64,000 bases of DNA from Phallus indusiatus (taxonomy: Eukaryota > Basidiomycota > Agaricomycetes > Phallales > Phallaceae): assembly GCA_027605045.1 (NCBI GenBank), contig JAQFWX010000020.1:62001-126000 (forward strand), written 5' to 3'. Positions within the stretch are counted from its first letter, which is position 1. Every line of letters starts with the position of its first letter. A program made the translations under genes and the position numbers. Of the stretch, positions 42,118 to 53,300 are shown in pieces. Below the pieces are notes generated by a model. The model had not been told where the DNA came from. It worked only from the letters and a program-made list of their open reading frames with translations, and did no database searches.

Positions 42118-42664
42118 TTTTCTGTGGGCCCGTTAAAGTTTGTCCAAACCATGTGTGGCGCTTACGTATTCCTCGCTTACAACAACCCTCCCACAAGTTG
42201 TCATCGATTGTGCAATCGCGCGTTTCCGTGACGATACGTTTTATCTCACTTTCTTTGTTTTCACTTTCCACATCCCTTCCATGAAAGCTTCAAAAGTATT
42301 TTTTTCAAAGTTCTATCTGTGTCTCTTTTCTGTCACCCTTGTTATCATCTGCTTCCCCGCGCGATAATCGCCCAATTTGATACGAAGTGCTGACAGCGCG
42401 GTTTCAGCCGCAAAAAAAGTGCCAATCGCACCTGCTGGTGGCTGGCCGTCCCATCGAGGTACCAGGCTAAGATGGTTGGAGGATAAATGGAAGTCAAGTG
42501 CAACAACATCCGCAAGTACCAGTGTGTACGTTGAAGGTCACTAATACTTGTAAATTCATTTAGATGCAAAAGAAAGGATGTTGATTAATGGTAGTATTAA
42601 TTAAAGTACGTGATATAGTGATAATGTGATACAAGGATAATCCGTCGCAGAACTTCAGATACTA

Positions 42665-43189
42665 TTAAGAAGCGTCTCCGGTTTTTGCTCTATGATAGTC
42701 ATAGAGATGTTTATTTTTGGACTTTTCATCATGTCCAAAGAACTTCCTTCCATTAATCCTTTGGAATTTACAATCCGCCGCTTGACAGATGAACACCTCC
42801 TTGCTAATTGCGTTCTGGTAACCGGTATTTCCGGTTCTCTCCAAAAAGTAAGGCCTTCCTCCGGAAGAAGGACTGCTCCAGGGTGATTCCGGCGCCGTGA
42901 CTGCCCTCTTCACTTTTCTCTGATGGCAGTCCTTCATTCCTGTACCACAGGATCCTGCCAGTGGCGACGGCGGGGTTGCAGCGACGTTCTCCACACCGTG
43001 CGCGCTTTTTTGATGTTCTTTTAAATGCTCTCTGCCAGCAGAGGTTTTGTTGCATGTTTTTGATTCAGATAAAGGATATGTGCATCGCCACATATAGGTA
43101 TTTTCCCTGATCATGAATGGCGATTCTTCCACTGGCAAGGATTTAGTAGAAAAACTAGTGCGGGTTGGAGTCTTTGGGGTTTTTGGCAT
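42665..43189 (-). CDS. Small zinc-finger-like protein
   Basis: Single-exon gene of 174 residues starting MPKTPKTPTRTSFSTK. Two cysteine/histidine clusters resemble degenerate C2H2 fingers: WRCTYPLSESKTCNKTS followed by HLKEHQKSAH, and FICQAADCKFQ followed by FFGHDEKSKNKH and YDYH. The linker is Ser/Pro-rich and basic. The spacing does not fit the strict C2H2 consensus, so DNA binding is a guess. It is intronless in an intron-rich region. A nuclear role is inferred from composition only. Confidence 0.6.
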   Translation of the reverse strand: MPKTPKTPTRTSFSTKSLPVEESPFMIRENTYMWRCTYPLSESKTCNKTSAGREHLKEHQKSAHGVENVAATPPSPLAGSCGTGMKDCHQRKVKRAVTAPESPWSSPSSGGRPYFLERTGNTGYQNAISKEVFICQAADCKFQRINGRKFFGHDEKSKNKHLYDYHRAKTGDAS

Positions 43190-44060
43190 ATTGTGTATAT
43201 GAGAATTGATAATGAGAGTGTTGGATTATTTGTGTTCCTCGCGAAACGAGTCAATGATTGGGGGGGAAGTAGGGTTTGGAAAGTGGGTTGTTGTTGGAAG
43301 ACATTGACAAGCCAAATAGCTTTTATAGGTTTCGCGAATGATTGTCCGAGTTTCAATGTCCAAAGGACATGCGATAAGTACAGGATAGGACCGGGTTTCA
43401 AGTTGTTGGACCAAAACGTTCAATGTTCTTCATAATAAACTTTTTGCGCTCGTCCACTGCGAAATTCGTGACACAAAGAGGCTTGACCTATAACAGTTGT
43501 TGTTAATCACTCGAAGCCTTATTTCAAGATTCACAAGTGTAGAAGCCGAGAAAAGATGTGCGAGAATTATGGCGAACTGGACATTGACACTCATACAATA
43601 TCAGCGGCAGAATATGCAAACTTGCACTACGGTATCACATTCCAACAGTCCACAGCAATAATTCGTTCAAGCACGTTGAAACGATAAAGCTGCTCTACTC
43701 AGTGCGAGAAGTACTACTCCTGAGCAAATGCACTTTGAAACGAGCGCGCAGTCAAGCCAATAAATGTCATTCAATGCTCGTTGGATGCATCATCATCCGA
43801 CAATTCCCCGTTATTCTTGTCCGAAATTTTCGACGAAATAGCTGCAGTTTTCAATTAGGCCAATTCAATGTATCGCGTATCGCAAACGAGTATTACATAA
43901 ATGATTGATACATTGAAAGTAATTATCTTCGTTATTCAGATACAAGATTACATGAAGGGAGAGCGAACAAGGCGCTCTGCTGAACACACAGTACAAATGA
44001 TAGGAAAGATAGAATTAAAGTCAGGACGAAAGACAGGAAATTCAACTCTGAAGAATTACG
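43190..44060. other. Intergenic stretch, nothing recognised
   Basis: About 870 bases upstream of the zinc-finger-like gene and downstream of the second F-box gene; no coding motif or repeat seen. Confidence 0.4.
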
Positions 44061-45294
44061 TTAGATGCTCCCATCAGTGAGATCCTGTTCAGAATCGCTG
44101 TCGGGATCAACCTCAGAGATATCGAACGAATAGTAATCCCAATAGTAACCTCTCAGAAGTTCCCTCAACCATTTTCTGCCTTTCTGTGCCTTCCAAATAT
44201 CTTCTATCAACTTTACACACTCGTCCGTCACATCTTTCCATTCAGCTCGGCTGCCAGAGATATTTGTCGAAGAGCTGGATGGTGAACTCTGTTCAGCGTC
44301 AACGCTGCCAGGTACATCCTGCTGAATTTTTTTTGTGGCGTCTTCAATTTCCTGTGTATGCCAATCAAGTGATACAATCTCCAGCCTGTCTCCGGCCCAT
44401 TCTCCGCGATGAATTGGTCCCTGGTAATAGATATCACTTGAAGGATCAGAAGACCAGCAAATTTTCGAAAGCGCGATGTGTGCAAGTTGATGGGTTAGGA
44501 AATCGAAACCACCCACAAGTTCACGAAGTTCACTTTCGTTGACGTACACCTTTTTTGATATGTTCCGCAGGACGAAATTATAACCATCGTGGTCATTCTC
44601 AAGTAGACAAATGCATCTGTATGCATCCCGTTCCAACTTGTTCAACCATCGATCGTTTTCCGACTCAAGGAGGGAAACGTCGTTAGCGAGTCGGAATGGC
44701 CACTCCGTCTTCGAGAGATATGATTCGCGTTCTTTTTCGGGGATACTAGATGGCCAGTCATCAGAATTTTCACGGGCACAAATTATGCGGTCTCCTGCCC
44801 ATAACCTCTCAGTGACAATAGCGTCCCTAACGCGCATAATGTGGGGTTTGGCAACTCCCCAGAAAAGGGGGCACGTCAGGGCGAAACATACGATATTGTC
44901 TAAACCGTCGATATGGCCACAGATGATGTAAAAGATTTCGTTGGGTATTTTTTTGAGGATTGGAGACTTATTCGATGTTGTGAGCCTAACATAATTCAAT
45001 CCAATCATAACGTCGTCAGAGCAAATATTAAAGTTTCTTACTGGCCAGTCTTCATTGATTCACCAAATAGACCAGGGAGAACTTCCTCTTCAATATGACG
45101 AATCATCGAAGAGGTTTGCGCGGGCCGAGTGAGCAGCGGCCCCATTTCATCGTCTGAGAAGAAGAGTGAGTATAGGTCGCCGTCCCAGCATCGTTCGTGT
45201 TTGTCCAAATTGTAGCTAATTGAAGTTGTAATAAGTCGCTTTTTTGGGAAGCCAATTTGATTTGTTCCACTAACCATGCCCAGACTTGATGCAT
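44061..45294 (-). CDS. F-box-like protein, MGQYW family, copy 2
   Basis: Second member of the F-box family found at 8.4-9.5 kb, about 372 residues. Exons 45294-45275 (20 bases, the same length as in copy 1), 45215-45042 and 44985-44061 join in phase. It begins MHQVWACYNLDKHERC, where copy 1 has MGQYWDLFNMDRHEQ, so the family start is altered. The F-box-like part is KIPNEIFYIICGHIDGLDN. Shared blocks: RIICARENSDDWPSSI, FVLRNISKKVYV, YYQGPIHRGEWAGDRLEIV, AEWKDVTDECVKLIEDIW. The acidic C-terminus (ISEVDPDSDSEQDLTDGSI) is absent from copy 1. Expected to be an SCF adaptor; substrate unknown. Confidence 0.8.
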
Positions 45295-47891
45295 GAGACT
45301 GGTATATCGACGCACTCAGGAAGAGTGCTAAATGATTGGTAATTGGTTGAAAAATTCCGGCACAAGCAAGGCACAAGACGGTGTCACGGGTTCACTTGCA
45401 TCGTCCAATCCTGTTTTGTCGGAGATTAAAATGTGGATGCTGACGTAAGGTGACGATAGTGAGGACGTCTACCAAAACTAGCATGGATAAGCGCAGCAAG
45501 CTGCGCCCGTATTGATCCGAGAATTTGGTTAATGAGGAATCTGTACTTGATAAAATTTATTTGAGATTCTGAAATAAAATCATTGTCAGAATATTTGGTA
45601 ATTATTTGGTGGTGAACTTATTGTATAAGTAAATGAACCAATAAAAATGTATTAAGGTCCCGGTCCTGGTGGTTATTTTAGCACTTTCTATCTATCACTT
45701 GGGATCTGTTTGTGAAAGACTGTGTAAGCATTAAGTTTGGGCATGTTCCCTTGTAGTAAATAATTCCTCTGCTGTACAGCTCGTTGATTTAATAATTTAA
45801 TTGATACTATTTTTATGAAGATGATAAAGAGTGTGTAACCCCTTTCTAAAAACACATTTTATCCGGAACCTGCTGTGGTTGCATGCATTGACAAACAGCT
45901 TTTGTATTTTTTTATTCAAATAGATGTCAATGGGATTGCAATGTGCATTGTACCTCAGCCAAACCAAAAATAAACATCTCCACTGAAAACATCAATAATT
46001 TGACCTGTATGCTATACAGATCCCATCCACCACCCAATTGGTATTCAAAAATACCCCCATGGTTCATGAAGACAATTATTTTATGATACCAATTTTTTTC
46101 AACTGAAGAGTAAAGAATGGTCGGTCAATGACCTGAGGAGGCCCACTGAGAATTATGCTTTTAAAAATAATCCTTTTAACTCATTTTACAAAAACAAACT
46201 GAAAAAAATTAAATCATTCCTGAATCCTGCAAAGGGGGCTTCAAGCAGATAAACGCAACACTTCACCTTTTTCGGCAATTATAATTTCTCAAATTTCTAT
46301 CTCAGATTCTCTGCAGATTTATTTTATCAGAGAAAAATTAGCAAGCTGCCCATCTATAGCCCATACATAGCCTGTGCATCTCCTGTCCAAAGTCCATGCA
46401 TTTCCTGTCTGAAGCAAGCCTGTGAATTTCCTGTCTGAAGCCCAACTGAAGCCCGGGAGATTTCTGTCTAAAGTCTTGCTAAAGCCCATGCATTTCCTGT
46501 TCAAGGCCCATGCATTTATTTTATTTGACTGGCACATTCACAGAAAATTATTCATTTACTCTCTCAAACTCTCACATACAGTTGGTTAATTTTAAGAGAC
46601 TTTTCTTTTCGTTGTCTTTTTGACTATTTACTGCGACAGCCCGTGACGCGTGACGCGCGCTTATCTCACACTCGACGCACTTTGATTGGCTGGGGACAGG
46701 CTCGGCTGCGCCTCGCGCGCACCCACAGAAGCCCGTGCCCATGCTTTGCCGAATGATTACATGATATTAGCTAATGCAGCACCCACAGGCACACACCAAT
46801 GCCTTTTAAGTATTGTAATTCCACAATCATAATTTTCCAATGACATTTTCCTTCTAGTTACTGCCATAATCCGCTTCCCAAATACCTGATATAACGGTAA
46901 AACAATCCGAGATGTGCGAAACGAATTAAAGACCGACACAAAGCCAGAGCGTGAGCGAAGGCACCAACGCAACACTATATTGCGTTCTGTGACAAATCCG
47001 AATCTGACAATGTCAATGCCAACGTTTTAGGAGACCGAGTTAGCAGAACGTACGTACCATTCTTGTAACCACCAATATGGTGGTACCTTCCGGAAAGTAA
47101 ACATAAAACTTCAGAGCCAAGATCATATCGGAGTTACAGTTAAATTTGCGAGATCGATCATTTCGAGACATATAACCCTTTAAGCAGGGAAATGATATTA
47201 AATGAGACGCAGATGAGGTCGAAGCAGTCATGGCGGATATTGTCTTATTGCAATGATGGGTGCAATAATACGTACACTGTCCCAGCTCAGGTTAGCCGAG
47301 CAAGAAACTCGTCGGCACGACAACTGCCGCAGAATTTTTTAACAAACGCACCAATCCCTCATTTGAAGACATCCACTTTGACACTAGAGCTTGCACTTTC
47401 TCCATCACTCCGCCATCTATCAACCCAGTAAATTCTTTGAGTTTAGGAAGAAAAACCTGCGCTGGAACTATACTCATGCCAAAACAAGCATAATTGACAT
47501 GAAGTTGTCCTCCAACCCTCAATCCAGTAACGAGCGCAATGAACGCGACCGGGCTTTATGACAACAGCCAAAATACGATTTTAGCTCAACTGCATGGGTG
47601 GATATTAATGATATGACCATCACCCATTGAGTACCCAGATGATCTCGTAAGTGCTGAGCGACATGATGAACTAACTTCATAACAACCTGCTGTTGACAAT
47701 TTACTTCACTACAGCATCTTTACTTCTTTGCGCCATACCTTTTCCTAGTACACAGTCTGTGTTTAATTTCTTCTCTCCCGACTTCCACATTCATTTATCA
47801 AGCCAATCCGAACAACAATCGTCCTTTGGGGCATTTTGGAATCCGAGCCAGCATCCCGCATTGTTTTCCACGTTGAAGTATTGCGATTCCA
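45295..47891. other. AT-rich intergenic stretch with repeat tract and isolated open frame
   Basis: About 2.6 kb without a convincing gene. 45500-46600 is AT-rich. 46636-46745 is a CpG-rich block (GTGACGCGTGACGCGCGC) that may be a transposon end. A minus-strand open frame at 47292-47522 (MRVGGQLHVNYACFGM, then VMEKVQALVSKWM) looks coding-like but no partner exons were found; it may be a gene fragment. Confidence 0.35.
46345..46520. repeat. Degenerate tandem repeat
   Basis: Five or so imperfect copies of a unit containing GCATTTCCTGTCTGAAGCC, about 30-40 bases long (for example CCATGCATTTCCTGTCTGAA, then GTGAATTTCCTGTCTGAAGC). Older copies have diverged. No coding function evident. Confidence 0.5.
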
Positions 47892-48960
47892 ATGGCCATA
47901 CCCAACGAGCCTGTTGATGTACTCTTCGAGACACTCACTGTGACGACCATCGAAGTGTTCACACACATCATAACACTCCCTCCTGCAACAATAACGATTG
48001 TCGGTACGCCTACAATTTTATCTCAAAGCAACTTCTGGTTCTCAGCTGCTTGATAGACACTACTACTGTCGCCTCACCGATTCCTACTCTCTCCCTAAAG
48101 CCTCTGTTGATCGGCGTCGGTATCGGTGCCGGCTCTCTCTTAATCGTAATAGCAGTTTTCGTCCTCGGTCGGCGCATCAACCGCGCTTCCAGGAGAAAAA
48201 AATTAATAACATCTAAGGAGCAGTATGATACAAATTACCTACAGGGCGATCCTTCCGCTGAAACCGTCTCTTTACGTGACAATGATGGATTGACGGTTGT
48301 CAGCCCGTTAGGTTACTCAGTTGTCGATAAAAACGATCAGAGCCGGCCGAATAGATCAACCTCGAGCTTTACGGAACCATTTACCAAACCAATGACCAAA
48401 ATGATTGCGGTTGATTCTCCTACAGCTTCTACAAGCTCGTCGCCGTTGCCGTGTTCACCCCGGATACAAACTCTTCCAGTTACGGATTTTCATGATCAAG
48501 AACGAGACCGAAACCAAAATCAGATCCCAGAAAACGAAGAAATTGAGAATTATCGAAGATCTTTCCGTGTCGCTCACAACAGTTTCGCAACTCCAACCCA
48601 TGCTAGTATCGTCAATTCAAGCTCTCGCCACGCTGTTCGACCATTACCCTGTGTTCCGATTTCGAGGCAAGATATAAATCTAGAGCGCATTAGTGCATGT
48701 CCTGAAGTTGTGGAGGTACCAACCCCATCACCGCTTGTAGGCTCTAGTCAGGCATCTGTGAGCGGCGAATTTTACCAAGCATTCCCCTCAAATAAAATTG
48801 TACTGACTCAAAACTTCAGATTACGAGTGGAAACCATATGGATAGTGGCATCCGTCTCGGTAAACAAACATTATCATACTATGAACCAGGCTTCAGTATC
48901 CATTCCCAGTCATCTGTAAAAACAAAGAAAACGCCACCTCCCACATATACTCGTAACTAA
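47892..48960 (+). CDS. Receptor-like membrane protein, paralog B (short)
   Basis: Shortest member of the receptor-like family. The N-terminal part, from ATG 47892 (MAIPNEPVDVLFETLTVTTI), is a Thr/Ile-rich stalk ending ATITIVGTPTILSQS; the beta modules of paralogs A, C and D are absent. In another frame from about 48020 come LIDTTTVASPIP, the membrane segment PLLIGVGIGAGSLLIVIAVF, basic LGRRINRASRRKK, and a long Ser/Pro/Asn-rich tail. A GTGAGC donor at 48758 leads to a last exon from 48825 with HMDSGIRLGKQTLSYY and TPPPTYTRN, the conserved family tail. Stalk and membrane frames do not connect by an ordinary intron, so a one-base conflict lies near 48000-48050. It may be a truncated or decaying copy. 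Confidence 0.65.
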
Positions 48961-49478
48961 CGGGTCTCTTTACCTTGGACATTCGATAAATTATTCTTGG
49001 CTGTTGGAAATATTTTCGTCGCTCTTTCCACCTCCACACACTCCCTTTCTTTATTTCTCCCGCGAACCATTCATATACAATGGACATATGAATTTGGGCT
49101 TCTTGAGAATATAATATATTGCTATTGGCTACTATTTGATAGTCAACGTTATCTCCTTATTAAGGAGTTCATTCTGTGCTTGTTGGCTGGTGAAGCTTAC
49201 AATAGTAGTGGCTTCTTCCCAAGGGAAATCCAAGCTTAAGCTGCCGGCCAGTTCAGAGCTGGTTTTGTCCTTGGCGGATCAAGATCGGCTCGATAAATAT
49301 TTAAGAGGTAGGCACGATAAAGTATCAGCAGGGTATGAAGGATGAATTATGTGGGTATATGTGAACTGTATTATTTCTGAATGCTTATAAAGGCAAGATT
49401 GGTCACTTTAGGAAAAGGAACGCCAGGCGTACATCAGTATTATAATCTGATAGTGGGAAAATATCTTCTTCCTAGGGG

Positions 49479-51546
49479 TCAATTAAGGGTATATGTAGGA
49501 GGTAGTTTTTCTTTCAAAGTCAAAGAGGACTGGGACCGATATGATAGCGTTCTCCCTAGACCCAAACGGATACCACTATCCATCTGCATTTCTCTAGGAG
49601 AAATCTTGAAACCAACATGCTCAGTCATATATGAATAAGCGGAGTTAAACCACGACTCACTTCGGATACTTGGAAGTCAGCACCGACATCGCCGACTTCC
49701 GGACCCATCGCACCTCGTCTGAGTCGGAGTAACTGTTGCATATCATCCACATGAAGATGATCTAAAAGATTAGAAGTAGAAGCATCGTCGTGATTTCGGT
49801 TATTCGAGTTGATATCAACAGCTTGAGAAGTTCTTCGAATATTACCGTCAGTCGTAGTGGTATTATTCTCTTGCTGTTGGTGTTGGTCTCCAAAAATTGC
49901 ACTACCCGGAATTAGAGTATAGAGGGATTGGGGTGCAGGGCTTGTCAACGGCCGAGGCTGGTTTGGTCCCGCCGAACCCATGCCAAGTTCCTGGCCGGAG
50001 ATTGCCGGTGATGATGGAGATAATGAACCAGATGATGATATGTCCTTTCGCGTGGCTTGAGTACCGTCAACAACCGTGGAATCAATTCGAAGGGGAATTC
50101 GATCATCAGAGGAATTAGTATTGGCAGATGGTAAGAAACCCGGCAGTCCTTTGGGTTTTGTACCTTTTTTTCCTCTGCGTCGTCTGAGAAAGAGAGTGAC
50201 GATCATAAGTAGAAAGACGAGGATGCCTACGCCAGCGATCACGCCGATTAAAGTATTTCGGTCCGTCTCTGATCGCGCCGAAATGGCTTGTGACGTTGGC
50301 ATCATAGTAAAAGTGGGCGTACCGACTCGGATACTACTAGTAAGAACAGCGACAGTAGAAATGGTGCTCTTGATATCACTAATGGAGACTATTGTTGTTG
50401 GGATGCCTCCAGAATTAGTGGTGAGATATGTAATCGGCGTGCGCACGTCCGTGGAAAGTACTGTGGATATGGTAGTGACAAGTTGGGTGCTACTAGCTGA
50501 GAGGTCCGTACGGATGATGGTAAAAGCCTCAGTGCCGCCATTTGTGGTCGTCGAAGACGGTACGTTAGGTGGTGGATTGACTGGTGAATTGGGCGGCGAT
50601 GAACTGGTGTCGCTGCTACTATTCTGAACCACAACAAAAGCAAGACCAAGTGGTGTTCCTTGTCCGTCTCCAAGGAACGTTGTCATCAACGTATGAGATC
50701 CTTCCGCAAGAATAGGGGTTTGGAAGACAACCTGATTCAATGCTGTAGTACTAGAACCGTCGTTTCCGGTCGGACCTGAGATCGAAAATTGCGTCGCAGA
50801 TCCTCCGTCAATAGTGTACTCGGCTGTGGACGGTGTCGATGGAAAAGATGTTGAGTACACTCCGTACCAAGTCAGTTGTTGACCTGTTCAATAATTAATG
50901 ATGAAACATCAGAACTTATGGTTTGACTTACCGGTGAAGGATACGGTGATGTGCGCATGCCATGCATTTGTGAGCTGAGCTGAGCCTGTATCTTTTTCGA
51001 CTACGAAACCGTCGGAGTAATTTATGGATGGATCGCTGGAGGAAATACGAAGTGATGCACCAGCCGTATCGGGTTGAATATTTGGAGAGGGTGCGTAAAG
51101 AATGTAATCGAAAAAGACTGAAGAGCCAGCAGGGCTTGGAATATCAACCACAAGAGTGTGATCTCCGTCTACTAAATTCGCACTAGTGCAGATCGCCCAG
51201 TTGTTCTGGGCAGAGTTTGGTGTGTGAATACCCAGTTCATTATTGTCCACTTTGCAGCTTACAAGCACACTGGGTTCTGTGCTTGTCGTGTACGATACCA
51301 CCACAGTAACTTCAACCCCTAGCCGAAGTTGTGAACTAATGAAAAAAAAAGGAGGTGATTTTTACCTGAGAAACTGAAAGAAAACATCCCATTTTCTGTA
51401 GCTTTGAGGGAAGACGATAAGGGTGACCCATTGTTTCCGATTTCAAACATGTTGCTCGAACTCGGAATGTTACTCCATGCATTACTATCTGGCTGGTACT
51501 GTATAAGTTGGTTGTCATTTGATACCTGAATAAAACGAGTGGACAT
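49479..51546 (-). CDS. Receptor-like single-pass membrane protein, paralog C
   Basis: About 638 residues from exons 51546-51366, 51318-50932, 50883-49661 and 49604-49479, all in phase and at the same positions as in paralogs A and D. Module 1: MSTRFIQVSNDNQLIQYQ, SAQNNWAICTSANLVDG, FFDYILYAPSPN. Module 2: LTWYGVYST, AEYTIDGG, HTLMTTFLGDG, LAFVVVQN. A long Ser/Thr stalk (TTISTVLSTDVRTPITYLTT) leads to the membrane segment LIGVIAGVGILVFLLMIVTL and RRRRGKKG. The cytoplasmic tail ends in the separate exon with QMDSGIRLGLGRTLSY and KLPPTYTLN. No signal peptide. Role as a wall or surface sensor is inferred from architecture. Confidence 0.87.
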
Positions 51547-53300
51547 TTGTAAAGAAAGTTGGTGGAATATAACAAAGATCGTCACCGGACGTTGAAAAAT
51601 AAGCTCCAATGTTTTAGTGTTCACATAATGTAGTACGCAGTTGAGTTGACACCGTGTTCAGAAGGAATAAACTACCGTAGATGGTAATATGTCGTGTATC
51701 TAGAGAGCCCAGCTGAGATAAAAACACCTGCCTTCAAATTATACAAAGTTACAATGCGCATGCTTAGTGCTACAATGTTCCGACAGAAAGCGAATGCGAT
51801 GACGAAAACGATATATCGAACCACCCAAGTTTGGCCAGCTCAAATAATATACCGCAACGAAAAAATTTCGCAGCAACGAAAATCAATTAAATAATCGGGT
51901 ATCAGAATGCGTTCTAGTTTCGCCCTGGGTCTACTGATATGTAGTATTGCCGGACTCTTTGACGTGGGTCGGGTCCGCCAAATGTGGTTGTTTTCATTGG
52001 TCGTCGGAGATTCAAAGATTCGCAATGAGAAAGAACGTTCGTGTCCGCCATCCATCGGGTTACAAAACTGCGTTCAAGTGTAGCGTCATTAATCAGAAAG
52101 GGTAATAGTCAGAAGAGAAATTTCACACCACATCACTGGAAACCTAATTGGGAAGCTTCGTGTATATTTTCGAAACATGAAACATGGAAATTGATGTCCC
52201 GGTTAATTTGTGAATTAGTAGCTTCTGACTGAAGACGGAAATAGGGCTACAGCGCAGCTGAGTCGATATTATTGCTAACTTTTGAAAAACCCGTTACGAC
52301 TGATTCAACACAACTGGTTGTATTGGAAACTGTTCATAAGGGTCGGCTGGAGTCTTTCTTCGTTATCGTTACCGGTCATTAGGAAGAATAAAGTAGCTTG
52401 CAGGTAATTGGCGAATACATAATCCTAGAATCAAGCCCAAGCCTATGATATTAGTACCATGCGCATTGCGTCTGCATTACTAGGTTGCACCTGACGGAGA
52501 TACGGGCTTACCTCAGGTATTTCACGAAGCCTTTTTCCAGCAAAATCAACCCCTTAAAACGGTTGTCTTTCTTCAGAAACTAGAAATAGGATCTGTCATT
52601 CAAAGGTTCCCGCATGGCAATGTCAGCATGTCAATGTTCAACGCGGAGTGGAATGCGTGGCCTCGTGACTTTCCGTGACCAGCGTGACTCTCCAAATTTC
52701 CGACCCTCCAGCTTTTTCGCCCCAGCTTCAATTGCCCGTTGTATACGCAAGTACCCTTTTTACGAGTGGAGTCGGGCAACATCGCCTGCGCAGCAAAAGT
52801 TGACGCTGAAGATTCCGTGAGACTGCGTTCACGTCGTGGGATTTTGAGCTTAGTGCCGTCCAATTGTCCAAGCTCAAGTTCGCGACTGAGACGTAGAAGT
52901 GCATATGTACGTTGAGTCGTCTCTAGTGACGAATTATCAACTTGGAAATGCTAACAAATCTGGGATAGAAACGAGGCTTTTGGTAGTAGGCTTCAGGGGC
53001 GCATTTTGTTACTTCGGCCACTCCAGCCCTTTACCAGACGATTCTCACCATCCCACAATTAGGATCCGGCGATAATGTCACATACAACCATATGGCTTTT
53101 TTTGCCTCTTTCCGTTTCTCAGTCCGTAATTTTGTGCTCCACCAAGACCCACGGACTTCCGGAATGATAGACTTGCGGATGTTGGAGCCCTTACAGTGTA
53201 TTATGTGAACATGCCACATTACCGTGCCCACTGGAACATATCTTTCGTTGCGAGTTGTTTTCGACGCTATTCCTCCTAGATTCAAGAGTCTAGCACACTC
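51547..53300. other. Intergenic stretch between divergent genes
   Basis: About 1.75 kb holding the promoters of paralog C (-) and the MFS transporter (+). Minus-strand open frames at 52600-52863 and 53031-53285 lack motifs or splice partners and are not annotated. Confidence 0.4.

Noticed and set aside
52600..53285. Two minus-strand open frames upstream of the MFS gene
   Set aside because: No motifs, no plausible introns between them, and they occupy a divergent promoter region.
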